Assembly: GCF_014356525.2 (NCBI RefSeq)
Contig: NC_052504.1
Coordinates: 101,550,051 to 101,614,050 of the forward strand
Length of the DNA: 64,000 bases
Reading direction: 5' to 3'
Source of the DNA: Nilaparvata lugens
Lineage: Eukaryota > Arthropoda > Insecta > Hemiptera > Delphacidae
Under the pieces are notes generated by a model. The model was not told the origin of the DNA and did not search any database. It saw nothing but the letters and a program-made list of their open reading frames with translations. Both the position numbers and the translations under genes were made by a program. Within the stretch, counting starts at the first letter, position 1. Each line of letters starts with the position of its first letter. Shown here piece after piece: positions 12,530-22,290 of this stretch.

Positions 12530-12800
12530 GTTGAATAATTCTATAGTCTGATTTTTACTCTAATATTGGCGTATGAAGGAGGCTCCTTTTTCCTTTTATA
12601 TTATCCTTGAAATGCAAAATTTCCAAAAACCTTCTATATACGTCGACGCGCAATTTAAAAAGAAACATACCTGTAAAATTTCATGAAAATCTATTTCCTT
12701 GTTCAGCCGTAAATGCGCAACATATAAACACTTAAACATTAAGAAAAATTCCAAACCGTCGACTTGAATCTTAGACCTCACTTCGCTCGGTCAATTAATT
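12530..12800 (-). repeat. Dispersed repeat, inverted relative to 21765-22290
   Basis: From CTATAGTCTGATTTTTACTC to the Cys/Glu-poor tail CTCACTTCGCTCGGTCAATT it matches, in reverse, the segment 21768-22007 plus 22244-22290. The second copy is interrupted by a MITE that this copy lacks, so this copy shows the empty site. It contains GTCGACGCGCAATTTAAAAA. No protein is supported. Confidence 0.75.
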
Positions 12801-13120
12801 AGTGGGGAAACTACTCTAATAGATCCGAGTTGCCAGTTGTTGCAGGTGGATTTGAACTAAATAAATCTCAATTAATAAGATTTGAAAGGTTTTTAAATTA
12901 TTGTGTAAACATTTATTTCTTATGAGAAGTTAACTTGGACATTTAATAGTTCACAACAAGTTAACGATAGTTCTCAATTAACTCTACAGTAATAATTATT
13001 GTAGATTATTATTTCTTCAATCGATAAGTTTTAGTTAAAACTGTAAAATATTCAGTTCTATGTCATTATTAGTGATATTTCGTTATTGATTCAATCTAAA
13101 ACATTTTAATTCAACTTTCA

Positions 13121-13255
13121 CTATCAGTTGCACATTCTTACTTGATCTTACTTTTAAGATCAGTAAAACTTTTTAAGATCAGTTAAACTTATAAGATCAG
13201 TTAACTTTTACGATCAGTTGCACATTTTTTACTTGATCTTACTTTTAATATGTGA
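13121..13255 (+). repeat. Short minisatellite of AAGATCAGTTAAACTT-like units
   Basis: Several imperfect copies of a 15-22 base unit (GATCTTACTTTTAAGATCAG, TTTTTAAGATCAGTTAAACT, TATAAGATCAGTTAAC) run in tandem. No other feature was recognised here. Confidence 0.6.
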
Positions 13256-13394
13256 TTATTCCAACCAGTTGTTAACTATTTACGCACGCCTGCTCGCAAG
13301 GGTCCCAAAGACCTTGCTGTCGAATGGAGCTTATCCTTCGATTGGTCCTTTTTAGGTTGAATTTCGTTGATAACTTTTTCAGGCCAGCTCTCTG

Positions 13395-13436
13395 GTGTTG
13401 TCACGTCTCATTCTTGCCCTGATGTAGCCTAAAATA
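13395..13436 (-). CDS. Possible second copy of the last exon (weak)
   Basis: A TATTTTAG acceptor on the minus strand is followed in phase 1 by GYIRARMRRDNTRELA and a stop. Another frame stays open for about 44 codons (DVTTPESWPEKVINEIQPKK). The downstream bases weakly resemble those below 19237. It could be a diverged last exon of the peptide family or chance. Low support. Confidence 0.2.
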
Positions 13437-13572
13437 TAAAATAATTTCAATCAATAAAACAATATAAAACATGTAGTACCCTTTTTATTAAAAATATTTT
13501 AAAACTTTAAAACATGTGATAAACACGTGTGAATGAGATATTAAGCCGTTCTCAGACTTTTCACCCTCTCTG

Positions 13573-14341
13573 TATAAAAGCGAAATGGCACTCACTCACT
13601 CACTGACTAGTCACTCGCAGAACTAAAAATCTACCGGACCAAAAACGTTCAAATTTGGTAGGTATATTCAGTAGGCCCATTAGAGGCGCACTAAGAACGT
13701 ATTTGGAAAAATTTCCATAGATACGCCCAAAATCTGCGTTTTTCCAGCGTTTTTAGCGTTTTCTCAGCTTTATTGAGAACAAATAACAGAAAATGTTCAA
13801 ATTTAGTACAGAAGGTCAGCTAGGGTGTAATAATGTTGTGTTAGAAGGGATTTGTAATAACGTCGAAGATACGCCCAAAATTAGCGTTTTTTGCTTTTTC
13901 TCAGATTTATCGAGAACAAATGAACAGAAATTGTTCAAATTTAGTGCAGAAGCTAAGCTAGGGTGTAATAATGCTGTGTTAGAAGGAATTTGAAATAACG
14001 CCAAAATCTGCTTTTTTCCAGCGTTTTTTGCTTTTTCTCAGCTTTATCGAGAGCAAATGAACAGAAAATGTTCAAATTTACTACAGAAGCTCAGCTGGGG
14101 TGTAATAATGTTGTGTTAGAAGGAATTTGAAATAACGCCAAAGATACGCCCAAAATGAGCGTTTCTCCAACGTTTTTCTCAGATTTTCTGCGTTTTCTCA
14201 GTACTTTGACTTTCTGTTGGAATGAAGAATGCTCAAATGAAAAATGCAGGCGAGCGAAGCGAGTCCGCTGATCTCATTTTTGGACGATCCAGTCGGGGTC
14301 CAGGGGGCGAGCCCCCTTGCTAGACGGATATGGCGAGCGAA
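13573..14341 (+). mobile_element. Helitron-like repeat B, plus copy
   Basis: It starts around TATAAAAGCGAAATGGCACTCACTC and ends GACGGCTAG followed by T, fitting the Helitron rule of a CTRR end inserted before T. The interior is made of imperfect tandem units of about 125 bp (GAACAAATGAACAGAAA... GTGTAATAATGTTGTGTTAG... GATACGCCCAAAAT). Near the 3' end are a G-rich hairpin, AGGGGGC-GA-GCCCCCT (about 14301-14316), and GGCGAGCGAAGCGAGCC. It is non-autonomous, with no Rep/helicase. An inverted sister copy lies at 14532-15325 plus 18898-19070. Confidence 0.6.
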
Positions 14342-14531
14342 GCGAGCCTGACGGCTAGTCTAACTATAAAGCTAGATTTCCACATATCAGTAATATTATC
14401 CGCGTCTGGTTCAGTGAAAATAATATTCTTCCATGAGTTTTAATGGCACTATTCACACTCAGTATGAATATTCCCATTACAGTTCACGTGGAGAATATTT
14501 CACTAAACTGGACATAGACTTTTATACTACT
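14342..14531. repeat. Spacer between two inverted Helitron-like copies, itself palindromic
   Basis: About 190 bp with an imperfect inverted repeat: TCAGTGAAAATAATATTC and CCATGAGTTTTAATGGCA on the left pair with reversed versions (GAATATTTCACTAAACTGG) on the right. No gene. It could be a small foldback element or the fused flanks of the two insertions. Confidence 0.5.
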
Positions 14532-15325
14532 GACTAGCCGTCAGGTTCGCTTTGCTGCCCTATCCATCTGGCCAGGGGCTTCGCCCCCTGGACCCCTGAC
14601 TGGATCGTCCAAAATTGAGATCAGCGGGCTCGCTTCGCTCGCCTGCATTTTTCATTTGACCATGCTTCATTCCATCAGAAAGTCAAAGTACCAAATTTGA
14701 ACATCTTCTGTCTATTACTTGATGAAAGAACTGAGAAAACGCAAAAAACCGCTAATTTTGTCGTTATTGCAAATTCCTTCCACACAACATTATTTCACCT
14801 TAGCTGAGCTTCTGTACTAAATTTGAACAATTTCTGTTCATTTGTTCTCATAAATCTGAGAAAAAGCATAAAAAACGCTTGAAAAATGCTAATTTTGGGC
14901 GTATCTTTGACGTTATTGCAAATTCCTTCTAACACAATATTATTACACCCTAGCTGAGCTTCTTTACAAAATTTTAACATTTTCTGTTCATTTGTTCTTG
15001 ATAAAGCTGAGAAAACGCTAAAAAAACGCTGGAAAATCGCTAATTTTGGGCGTATCTTTGTCGTTATTGCAAATTCCTTCCACACAACATTATTTCACCT
15101 TAGCTGAGCTTCTGTACTAAATTTGTACATTTTCTGTTCATTTGTTCTTGATAAAGCTGAGAAAACACAGATTTTTGGCGTATCTTTGGCGTTATTTCAA
15201 ATTCCTTCTAACACAACATTATTACACCCCAGCTGAGCAGCTTCTGTACTAAATTTGAACATTTTCTGTTCATTTGTTCTTGATAAAGCTGAGAAAACGC
15301 TGGAAAAACACAGATTTTGGGCGTA
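14532..15325 (-). mobile_element. Helitron-like repeat B, minus copy, 3' part (split by insertion)
   Basis: On the plus strand it begins CTAGCCGTCAGG and contains the reverse of the same about 125-bp tandem units as 13573-14341. It stops abruptly at GGGCGTA (15325). Its missing 5' part resumes at 18898 as GGCGTATCTTTGGAAATTTT and runs to about 19070. The uninterrupted arrangement is seen at 13706-13745 in the plus copy, which proves that 15326-18897 is an insertion. The short open readings here (for example 14795-15085) are the tandem units and are not genes. Confidence 0.75.
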
Positions 15326-15405
15326 AGTAGGGTATTTGTGCCAATTGAGCATCAATTTAACACCAAGGTCAAGGTCAAATTCAAGGTCAAGGTCAATGAT
15401 GATCC
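15326..15405. repeat. Left terminal inverted repeat with GGTCAA subrepeats
   Basis: It pairs with 18825-18897. After the first 45 bases both arms enter AAGGTCAAGGTCAA-type subrepeats that differ in number between the arms. A further reversed stretch of the same subrepeats lies at 18477-18560 (TGGGGATCATCATTGACC), showing that the right end has been rearranged. Confidence 0.85.
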
Positions 15406-15420
15406 CCACTTGGATAAAAT

Positions 15421-15800
15421 ATCTACTGCAAGTAACTAAGGAGAGAGTACGACCGCTGGATATTCTCCAGCAAGAGAAGTTCACACTCTTCCCAATGCAA
15501 TAAGCATCTCAATACCTACTGGATATTCTCCAGTCAAGGGTATTAAATCCATCTATTGCAATCAAATCTAATCTAATGTGAAACCAATCTAAAACTAATA
15601 AATTGAGTCTATCTACTGCAAGTAAAACTAAGGAGAGAGTAACGACCGCTGGATATTCTCCAGCAAGAGAAGTTCACACTCTTCCCAATGCAATAAGAGA
15701 TCTCATACCTACTGGATATTCTCCAGTCAAGAGGTATTAAATCCATCTATTGCAATCAAATCTAATCTAATGTGAAACCAATCTAAAACTAATAAATTGA
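15421..15800 (+). repeat. Two tandem 190-bp units inside the left arm
   Basis: ATCTACTGCAAGTAA recurs at 15421 and 15611; each unit has two CTGGATATTCTCCAG imperfect palindromes. A partial third unit runs to about 15860. The right arm of the element lacks them, so they are either a left-end gain or a right-end loss. Confidence 0.8.
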
Positions 15801-15845
15801 GTCTACCTAGTACAAGGGTAGTGGGAGAATAAACAACTACTGGAT

Positions 15846-16440
15846 ATTCTCCAGTCAAGAGATGTTATCTCAACCACCACCCGCCCCGACTGAATTCTCT
15901 GTTGAATGAGCCCGGTATTTATAGTAATTTATCAGCATCAAAATCCAGTTCCCACGGTTTTTTGTATACCGTCTTCCACATGTTTGAACAGGTCTAATTA
16001 TTAAATAATAAAAAAAATAATTATTTAATATTGAATAATATTAAATAATAATTTAATTTATTCAATTTAATTTATTTTATTTTTATTATTTAATATTATT
16101 AAATAATTATTAATTTATTTAATTTAATTATTTTATTTTTTATATTTAATTTAATTTATTTTATTTTTTATTATTAATATTATTCAATTATGAAATAATT
16201 ATTTAATTAATTTAATTTATTTACTATTAAATAATTTCAAACAAAAATAATTATTCAATAATTGAATAATTTAAATAAAAAAATAAAATAATTAAATAAT
16301 AAATAAAATAAATAAATTAATAAATAAATTATTATTTAATTTAGACCTGTTCAACATGTTTGGAGACGGTATACAAAAAACCGTGGGAACTGGATTTTGA
16401 TGCTGATAAATTACTATAAATACCGGCTCATTCCAACAGA
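15846..16440. repeat. Inverted repeat around a 330-bp A/T-only core, with TATA-like boxes
   Basis: The arms are 15880-15990 and 16345-16435: GAATGAGCCCGGTATTTATAG and CATCAAAATCCAGTTCCCAC on the left are found reversed on the right. The core 15990-16340 is nearly pure A/T. TATAAATA followed by GGGCTCATTCCAACAG occurs at about 16410 and again at about 18755, and in reverse at 15915. The conserved TATA-plus-CATTCCAACAG block suggests promoters in the arms, but which gene they would drive is not shown by the sequence. Confidence 0.65.
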
Positions 16441-16684
16441 AATTTGTATTTTGAATATTGTATCAATAGTATTCATCTTTTGGATGAGACATTATAATTA
16501 TTTCTATTCTTATTTTTATTATATACAATAAATCCTAATCTTTGTAATAGTTCAACATTTTTGGGTGTGAGTTTTATGTTGATTTATCATTGTATTATTA
16601 TTTTTCCACTACTTGAGAATATCAACATTATTTTATATAGTTGGTGATTTTCTTACATGTAAACGAACAGTTATAGTTTCTCCT

Positions 16685-18175
16685 CGAAATTGATCAATTC
16701 ATTATTTTGATCTATTAGTTTTACCGAATGTGATCTATTCGGTTTGTATTGATTGGTAGGTACACTACAGTTTTTGGATATACATTATTTGAAACCTGGT
16801 GGTACAGTTGTATAGAACTCATACAGTATGTGACCTTCACTACCATTATCATAAGATCCTTTTGCAATATTACATTCTACTCTGATGCTATTCACACGCA
16901 TAATGTGAACTGGTTTTGTAGATATGTGCCATTTATTAGCTTCTAGCTTCATGTGTTGGAATCCAAGAATTGGAGCAACACTATCTTTCATACTGATATC
17001 AATTTCTCTATCTGCATATAACTCACACTGTAGTGTATTATTATTAGCTTTGATTTTCAGTTGACCACTTGTAAGAGATAATTTATTTTGATATAATCTA
17101 CTATATCATCCAATTCATAGACCCTACTGGTATTTTCACTTTTTTCCATTATAGCTAAACTTATCATTGATATTGTTTTCAATATTGGAATTGTATTGTA
17201 TGTATATAGATCTATTAGGCTACTTCATATTTGCTAGATGTTTCCAGTTGTACTGGTGGGAAATATCACTTACCAGTGGATTTTGATTTGCTGTTAATGA
17301 GAACATATTTTTTATACAACCACAATAAACATAAATGACCACATACTATTGAATTGTCATCGATTTCTTGATACTTCTTATAGTTGTAATGTATTGTTAT
17401 ATCTTTCATATAAGCCATAAATTCAAGTGGAGGACTCAAATTTCCAAAACTATTGAAATAGTCACATGTATTGTTACATTTAATATAACATGTCCAATGA
17501 CTTCCGTACTGCTTTCATCATCCAAATTGATTACACCATTTCTAGATCTTTGTGTTGTATTCTGGTAGACTATCTCTCATGTAGACACCTCGTAGTGGTA
17601 ATCAAGCTTTCTTGCATAATCTATTATTTCAATGTTTGTGAATGTGTGTTTTTTTTTAGAATTTTCCTCAATGTCTCTTGTATCCTCTTCTGATTCACCT
17701 TCTTCTTTATTGTTTTATTCTTATTCTTTTGCAACCCCACCCTTTGTAGGGTTTCAGAAACAACCCACACCCTTTGTAGGGTCTCAGAACAACCCACCAC
17801 CAAATTTAGTCTTGGCATTCAATAAGTTTGTTACCAAGTATGCTGATGAGCGCTCTCCAAGGCTAGCATCAGGTGATTTGACTCTTTCCCAAGCCAGGGC
17901 AGCTAGTTTCTTATCAGCTTCTGTTCTATTCTGATTAGGATTGCTATAAGCTATATCATGTTCCCGGCATGCATCATCAAGTTTATTTATTCCTTTATCA
18001 CCTCTCTTCAATCTTTTTTCAAGTTTTGTGCCAGGGCCACAAAAATTGTAGCCAGGGATATGAAGTCAACAGGTAGTAAGTCAATTGCTTTGTTCAATAT
18101 AGATCCGATTATTCCAGATCCAGACACAACCTTCTTCCGTTTTATTTTCTTCAACAATGGTTTTTCTTCTTGATC
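16685..18175 (-). pseudogene. Densovirus (parvovirus) VP1 capsid gene relic with phospholipase A2 domain
   Basis: Reading on the minus strand: a basic N-terminal segment (about 18175-18075); a one-base frame break near 18070; the PLA2 calcium loop YNFCGPG (about 18030-18050); and the PLA2 catalytic helix with DDACREHDIAY, including the His-Asp pair (about 17950-17975). The glycine-rich FGGG end at about 17790 is the usual boundary between the VP1 unique region and the capsid body. After about 800 bases with many stops, the capsid reading resumes at about 16990 and shows EFYTTVPPGF (to 16785), then a break, then TVVYLPINT (about 16745-16725). These motifs are characteristic of insect densovirus capsids. 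In densoviruses PLA2 acts in endosomal escape. Stops and frameshifts rule out a functional protein; no NS genes were found. The length from PLA2 to the C terminus (about 500 codons) fits a whole small VP gene. Confidence 0.88.
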
Positions 18176-18739
18176 ATTTTATTAAGTACATTTTTTCAAC
18201 ATGTATATATTTATTTATTCATCTATTTATTGATTCATTCATACAGTATCAAATCTTTGTTAATCTCCAATCTCCGATCTCTGCTTGAAGAAATCTGAGA
18301 TCTCCAATCACTAAAGATGTCATATCTCACTTAATATTCATTATATCTTGATAAATGATATGTTTATTGATTTGTTATTAAATTTACTAAAAAAAGTTAT
18401 TCTGTATTTTTTTTATAACATCAACAGGTTCTTCGTTATTTTGTAATAAAAAAACTAGGTTCACATTTTCATACAATGGGGATCATCATTGACCTTGACC
18501 TTGACCTTGAATTTGACCTTGAATTGACCTTGATCTTGACCTTGAATTTGACTTGAATTTGACTTTTGGTTGTATACCTAGTGGAAATAATAATGGTATT
18601 AGGCCACACATCTTAGGAAGGGGGGGGGGATTTAATTAGGCCACCACTTTTAGGGTGTGGGGGAGGGAATTGAATTAGGCCACGCCCCCCTAATAAAATA
18701 TTTTTCCTCAGTGTTTAATAGAAATTCTTGCTGTAAACA

Positions 18740-18897
18740 TTTCCTCCCTGGTCTATAAATACAGGGCTCATTCCAACAGAGAATTCAGTCGGGGCGGGGT
18801 GGTGATTGAGATAACATCTCTCGACCTTGACCTTGAATTCGACCTTGACCTTGACCTTGGTGTTAAATTGATGCTCAATCGGCACAAATACCCTACT
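18740..18897. repeat. Right terminal inverted repeat of the composite element
   Basis: It carries TATAAATACAGGGCTCATTC, then GAATTCAGTCGGGGCGGGGT, then GGTCAA-type subrepeats, and ends AAATACCCTACT. Relative to the left arm, about 440 bp (the 190-bp tandem units) are absent. G-rich stretches at 18620-18690 lie just inside it. Confidence 0.85.
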
Positions 18898-19070
18898 GGC
18901 GTATCTTTGGAAATTTTTCCAAATCCGTTCTTAGTGCGTCTCTAAAGGGCCAACTGAACATACCTACCAAATTTGAACGTTTTTGGTCTGGTAGATTTTT
19001 AGTTCTGCGAGTGAGTGAGTCAGTCAGTCAGTCTGTGAGTGAGTGCCATTTCGCTTTTATAATGTGAGAA
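18898..19070 (-). mobile_element. Helitron-like repeat B, minus copy, 5' part
   Basis: This is the missing 5' segment of the element at 14532-15325. It is the reverse of 13573-13728, including CCAAATTTGAACGTTTTTGG and the GAGTGAGTCAGTCAGT tract, and ends GCCATTTCGCTTTTATA. Its first six bases (GGCGTA) are the right-hand target duplication of the composite element. Confidence 0.8.
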
Positions 19071-19236
19071 TATATATAATTATAAAAAAAGTATGTGAGA
19101 ACCAGCTGAATCTATAATTTATGAATATTCTCACGGAATTAATTGTATGTTACCATCTGTGGGAGAAAAGGTCTCGTTCGGGAATCGATTGTCTTGCCCC
19201 ATTGGTATTTGGTCGACTGCTGCCATCCCACTAACA

Positions 19237-19331
19237 TCACGGCCCCTCCGTCTGGATTGTGAGCCCACCCGTGGAGTTCACTGCCTGATTCTTTAGCTCT
19301 TCATCTCTTTGGTGCCATTTGTCAGATTGTC
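19237..19331 (-). CDS. Small secreted-peptide family, putative last exon
   Basis: In the minus orientation a pyrimidine-rich acceptor (CTTTTGTTACAG) precedes an open reading of 31 codons that starts in phase 1, exactly the phase left by the four first exons at 21229-25092. It reads QSDKWHQRDEELKNQAVNST and ends with TEGP and TGA. The nearest upstream first exon is 21229-21384, giving a 1.9 kb intron. No homologue is recognised. The pairing of exons is inferred from phase, strand and proximity. Confidence 0.5.
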
Positions 19332-19522
19332 CTGTAACAAAAGTCTAATCAAAAACATTTTCCAAAATCTATTTATTCAATCATACATTTATAAATTTAC
19401 ACATCTTTAATTCAACATAAAGTTCCATTTATTTATGACAGTTTTGCATTAGATATTTAAAGTTGAGTTTCACCTTGTTTAACCTCAAAATTGTTCCAAC
19501 AATCAGATACTTAGCTACTTAA

Positions 19523-19972
19523 CCTTCCAGCAGTCGCGCTGTTGTAAAAAGTACAACAGTGTCAGTTTTTTTGCTGCACAAAACTATTGGATGGGGTGAT
19601 GTCAGTGAATGAGTCACCTATGCATTCAAAACTTTCTCCCCATCCTCCACTGAGTTGCAGTATCAACCGAGCAATGGTTCAGTCTTTAGGTGCCATTTAG
19701 TCGCGACAGGGAAAGACTGTATACGGGGACTGTAAACGAACCAATAACACAGAATGATGGCTTTGCTTGATGTACCTTATTGGGCTATGGAATAGGTAAT
19801 TATCTAAATGTTCTTATGCGTAAAATAATCCAAGAAGATGAAAAAAGTAATTATACCATTAATTAATATGTTTGACAGTAAACAGAGTACATAACACTTG
19901 GAAAATTGGATGTTGTAGAAAGTACAACACGCGACTGCTCATGTGATTGAGTAGGGCGCGACTACCGGAAGG
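19523..19972. mobile_element. piggyBac-like MITE with TTAA target duplication
   Basis: TTAA lies on both sides (19519-19522 and 19973-19976). The terminal inverted repeats are CCTTCCAGCAGTCGCGC and its near complement GCGCGACTACCGGAAGG. A subterminal inverted GTTGTA...AAGTACAACA motif occurs next to each end. TTAA duplication with CC-starting termini is the piggyBac hallmark. At 450 bp with no transposase, it is non-autonomous. Confidence 0.85.
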
Positions 19973-20224
19973 TTAACGAATATGTTTAACGCTAGTTCGT
20001 ATTAGGCAACGCTAATGGACTAGCAAATGATGGCGGTCAAACAACTTATGTTCTCCTGACCAAAAACTGCACAACATCTCGAAGAATTGGAAATATGCAG
20101 TATATTGTAGGCATTGAGACTCATAAGCTTCAAGTGTGTGTATCTGCCATACCTAAATAAATAAATAGCGATAAAACACCTTCATTCACATGGGCTACTT
20201 TTTAAATAATAAAACAATATAAAA

Positions 20225-20483
20225 AAAATCTACTGGCTTCTCCAGTAACATTCGAAATCTGTATAGGCACCAATGGTAGCCTAAATTTATTCAAATGTTC
20301 TCGAATTTCATTGTTGGTGGGCTTCCATCTTCCTTGAGTTGAGGCATGATGATTCTAGCAGTCTGGTTGTTGGCACAGTACTCCTCGTGATCTTTCATCC
20401 TCTGCTCCCCATTATTGTTGATGGTATAGTGTGTAAAGCACCTACGACAAATGATGATGCGTTGTGTGTTTTTAGTGAGTGGT
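20225..20483 (-). pseudogene. Fragment of Polinton/bidnavirus-type protein-primed DNA polymerase B
   Basis: The minus-strand reading TQRIIICRRCFTHYT, later KDHEEYC, then ARIIMPQLKEDGSPP and MKFEN. The pattern C-x2-C-x16-H-x3-C, then A-x-I-x-MP, then KF-x-N, is the zinc-finger-like stretch just before the exonuclease I motif of protein-primed PolB from Polintons and relatives. After a stop and a one-base shift the next residues are AYTDFEC, matching Exo I (YADFE type, with the catalytic Asp and Glu). Only about 80 residues survive and no Exo II/III or polymerase motifs are seen. It sits in the presumed intron of the peptide gene, 1.3 kb right of the densovirus-like element. Confidence 0.72.
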
Positions 20484-21228
20484 GAAGCCAGATTTTTTAT
20501 ATTGTTTTATTAATAAATAGTGATCTATCACTCAATGAGGTAAAAATAGATCTCATTATCACCTGGGCTTAAAATACTCGTGAAGAGTTGCATTTGAAAA
20601 TAAATAAATTTTCATTATATGATAGAGAGATAATTAGAATTGAGTTATATTGATGTTTAATGAAGATCGAATCGAATGATAACAAATTGCTAATATGTTA
20701 CCCACCAAATTAATTGTTAATACCCACCAAATAACTTAATTTATGTTGTTTTGAAATTCAGATTGGTGTATCACAGCTTTTTAAATTAGCACCATTTCAG
20801 GTTTGTATGAAAATAAAAATCTGATCTCAGTTATTGAAGCAAATTTTTGAATCAAATTATGAAACAATTATTTTTCTTGATTTGACATTAATTGATTATT
20901 CTACTAAGGAAATGATAATTATTATTTGATCAAATTAATGGGATGAATTGAGTACAGCTGTGTACACTCAGTGGCAAAATAGAGAGACTTGGCAACGTTT
21001 TTCTCCTATCTTTCTTCACTGCCATTATACGTGGACCTCACTATAGTAAGATTGTTAGAGAAATTTAATTATGAAAGAATTTAAACATAAATACAATATT
21101 GCACACACTTTTTTAAATATACTCATAAGGTGGAAAAGTCATGTATAAATGGTAATAATCCTTGAAATAAGTTGATTGCAACAATCAGTGTAATACTTGA
21201 GAATGTCAGGCCAGGATCTGTCAATTAC

Positions 21229-21384
21229 CACGATTTACGTCTCTGCTTCGTCTTGAGGTTGCACCTATTGCACCCCTATTAACTCCTTTGGATGTTGGAC
21301 TTGGTTTTGATGTCGGTGGGATTCCTCCAGCCAATATCCCAGATACAACACCAGTAGACTGATCGCCAACAGCTCTATTCTCAT
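21229..21384 (-). CDS. Small secreted-peptide family, first exon, copy 1 (frameshifted)
   Basis: ATG at 21384 begins MRIELLAISLLVL, a hydrophobic signal-peptide core; after a one-base break it continues SGILAGGIPPTSKP, then SRRSRDVNRG up to a GTAATT donor. It matches the intact copy at 23003-23156 in layout: signal, short Pro/Thr/Lys linker, SRRSRD motif, donor in phase 1. Length is a multiple of 3 where 3n+1 is expected, a net loss of one base. It is the copy best placed to splice to 19237-19331. Confidence 0.5.
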
Positions 21385-21764
21385 GATTCCAGAAAGATAT
21401 TTCAAAATTCAATCTAGTAATCACTTGTGCAATGACCACTATACCAGCACTGACAACTTTAATTTATTATAAACTATTAATGTATTGATATCATATTTAC
21501 AATTAAGAAATTTTGCATTCTATACGAGTCTATCTGAGAATGATAATGGCTCATCTAGTTTATTTCTAGTTAGTTCTATCTAGTCTGTTTTCTTAAAAGT
21601 TCAGATTTTCTGACCTCCCAGTCATTGGTCAGTGTTTTACAGATAGGAAGAACCGTCTGTTAATTACAGAATCCATAGTGAATGACGTTCAAGATTTCAA
21701 TAAATAATAATTGATCATTTGTTTCACTGTGGTACAAAAGTTTCATCCGTTGAGAATGAGAATA

Positions 21765-22290
21765 ATATTGACCGAGCGAAGTGAGGTCCAAGATTCAGTC
21801 GACGGTTTGGCATATTTCTTATGTTTAATGTTTATATTTGCGCATTTCCGCGAAACACGGTAATAGATTTTCATGAAATTGACAGGTATGTTCATTTTTA
21901 AATTGCGCGTCGACGTATGTACAAGGTTTTGGACATTTTGCATTTCAAGGATAATATAAAAGGAAAAGGAGCCTCCTTCTTCATACGCCAATATTAGAGT
22001 AAAATCCCAAAGACCTTAAAGAGATATAGACCCCACAATGCCTATGCCTTCCCAATGATAGCTCTTACTTGATATTGAAGCCCACCATTGGGTTATTTCA
22101 GCACGAGATATTATATCTATATATTTGTAATACTATAGATTACAAAGGCATTGGTATGTAATAATCTTATGGGTTGCCCCTCAATGGCCGATTTCAATTC
22201 CAAGTACGACACTAGCGCTGCATGTGAGTCTTTAAGGTCTTTGTAAAAATCAGACTATAGAATTATTCATCATAAATCAGCTGACAAGTG
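21765..22290 (+). repeat. Dispersed repeat (inverse of 12530-12800) interrupted by a MITE
   Basis: GACCGAGCGAAGTGAGGTCC to GAGTAAAATCC and, after the insertion, TAAAAATCAGACTATAGAAT onward match the reverse of 12530-12800. The open reading at 21743-21991 is a by-product of this repeat. Confidence 0.75.
22008..22243. mobile_element. MITE with CAAAGACCTTAAAGA termini
   Basis: Left end CAAAGACCTTAAAGA, right end TCTTTAAGGTCTTTG: a perfect 15-bp inverted repeat enclosing 236 bp. The uninterrupted site at about 12552-12570 lacks it. Flanks TAAAATCC and TAAAAATC suggest an imperfect duplication of about 8 bp. Superfamily not assigned. Confidence 0.8.

Larger units (their letters stand above)
15326..18897 (-). 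mobile_element. Composite element: Polinton-like termini carrying a densovirus capsid relic
   Basis: The termini are AGTAGGGTATTTGTGCC at the left and its exact complement at the right, continuing as an inverted repeat of at least 60 bp (one mismatch in the first 45). The flanks carry GGCGTA as a 6-bp duplication (15320-15325 and 18898-18903). Polintons/Mavericks are known for AG-starting termini, long inverted repeats and 6-bp duplications; a true Polinton is 15-20 kb, so this 3.57 kb element would be a non-autonomous or chimeric relative. The cargo is a decayed minus-strand parvovirus VP gene (separate entry). No integrase, protease, ATPase or NS1 is visible inside. Alternatives: an endogenous densovirus whose own terminal repeats flank it, or an unrelated TIR transposon with captured viral DNA. 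Confidence 0.65.

Noticed and set aside
13793..15484. Repeated readings with FKFSTEAQLGCNNVVLEGI
   Set aside because: They come from the tandem units of the Helitron-like repeat on both strands; the apparent protein repeat follows from the DNA repeat and carries stops.
17632..17934. Plus-strand reading of 100 codons
   Set aside because: It is antisense to the densovirus VP1 PLA2 region, whose motifs are clear on the minus strand.
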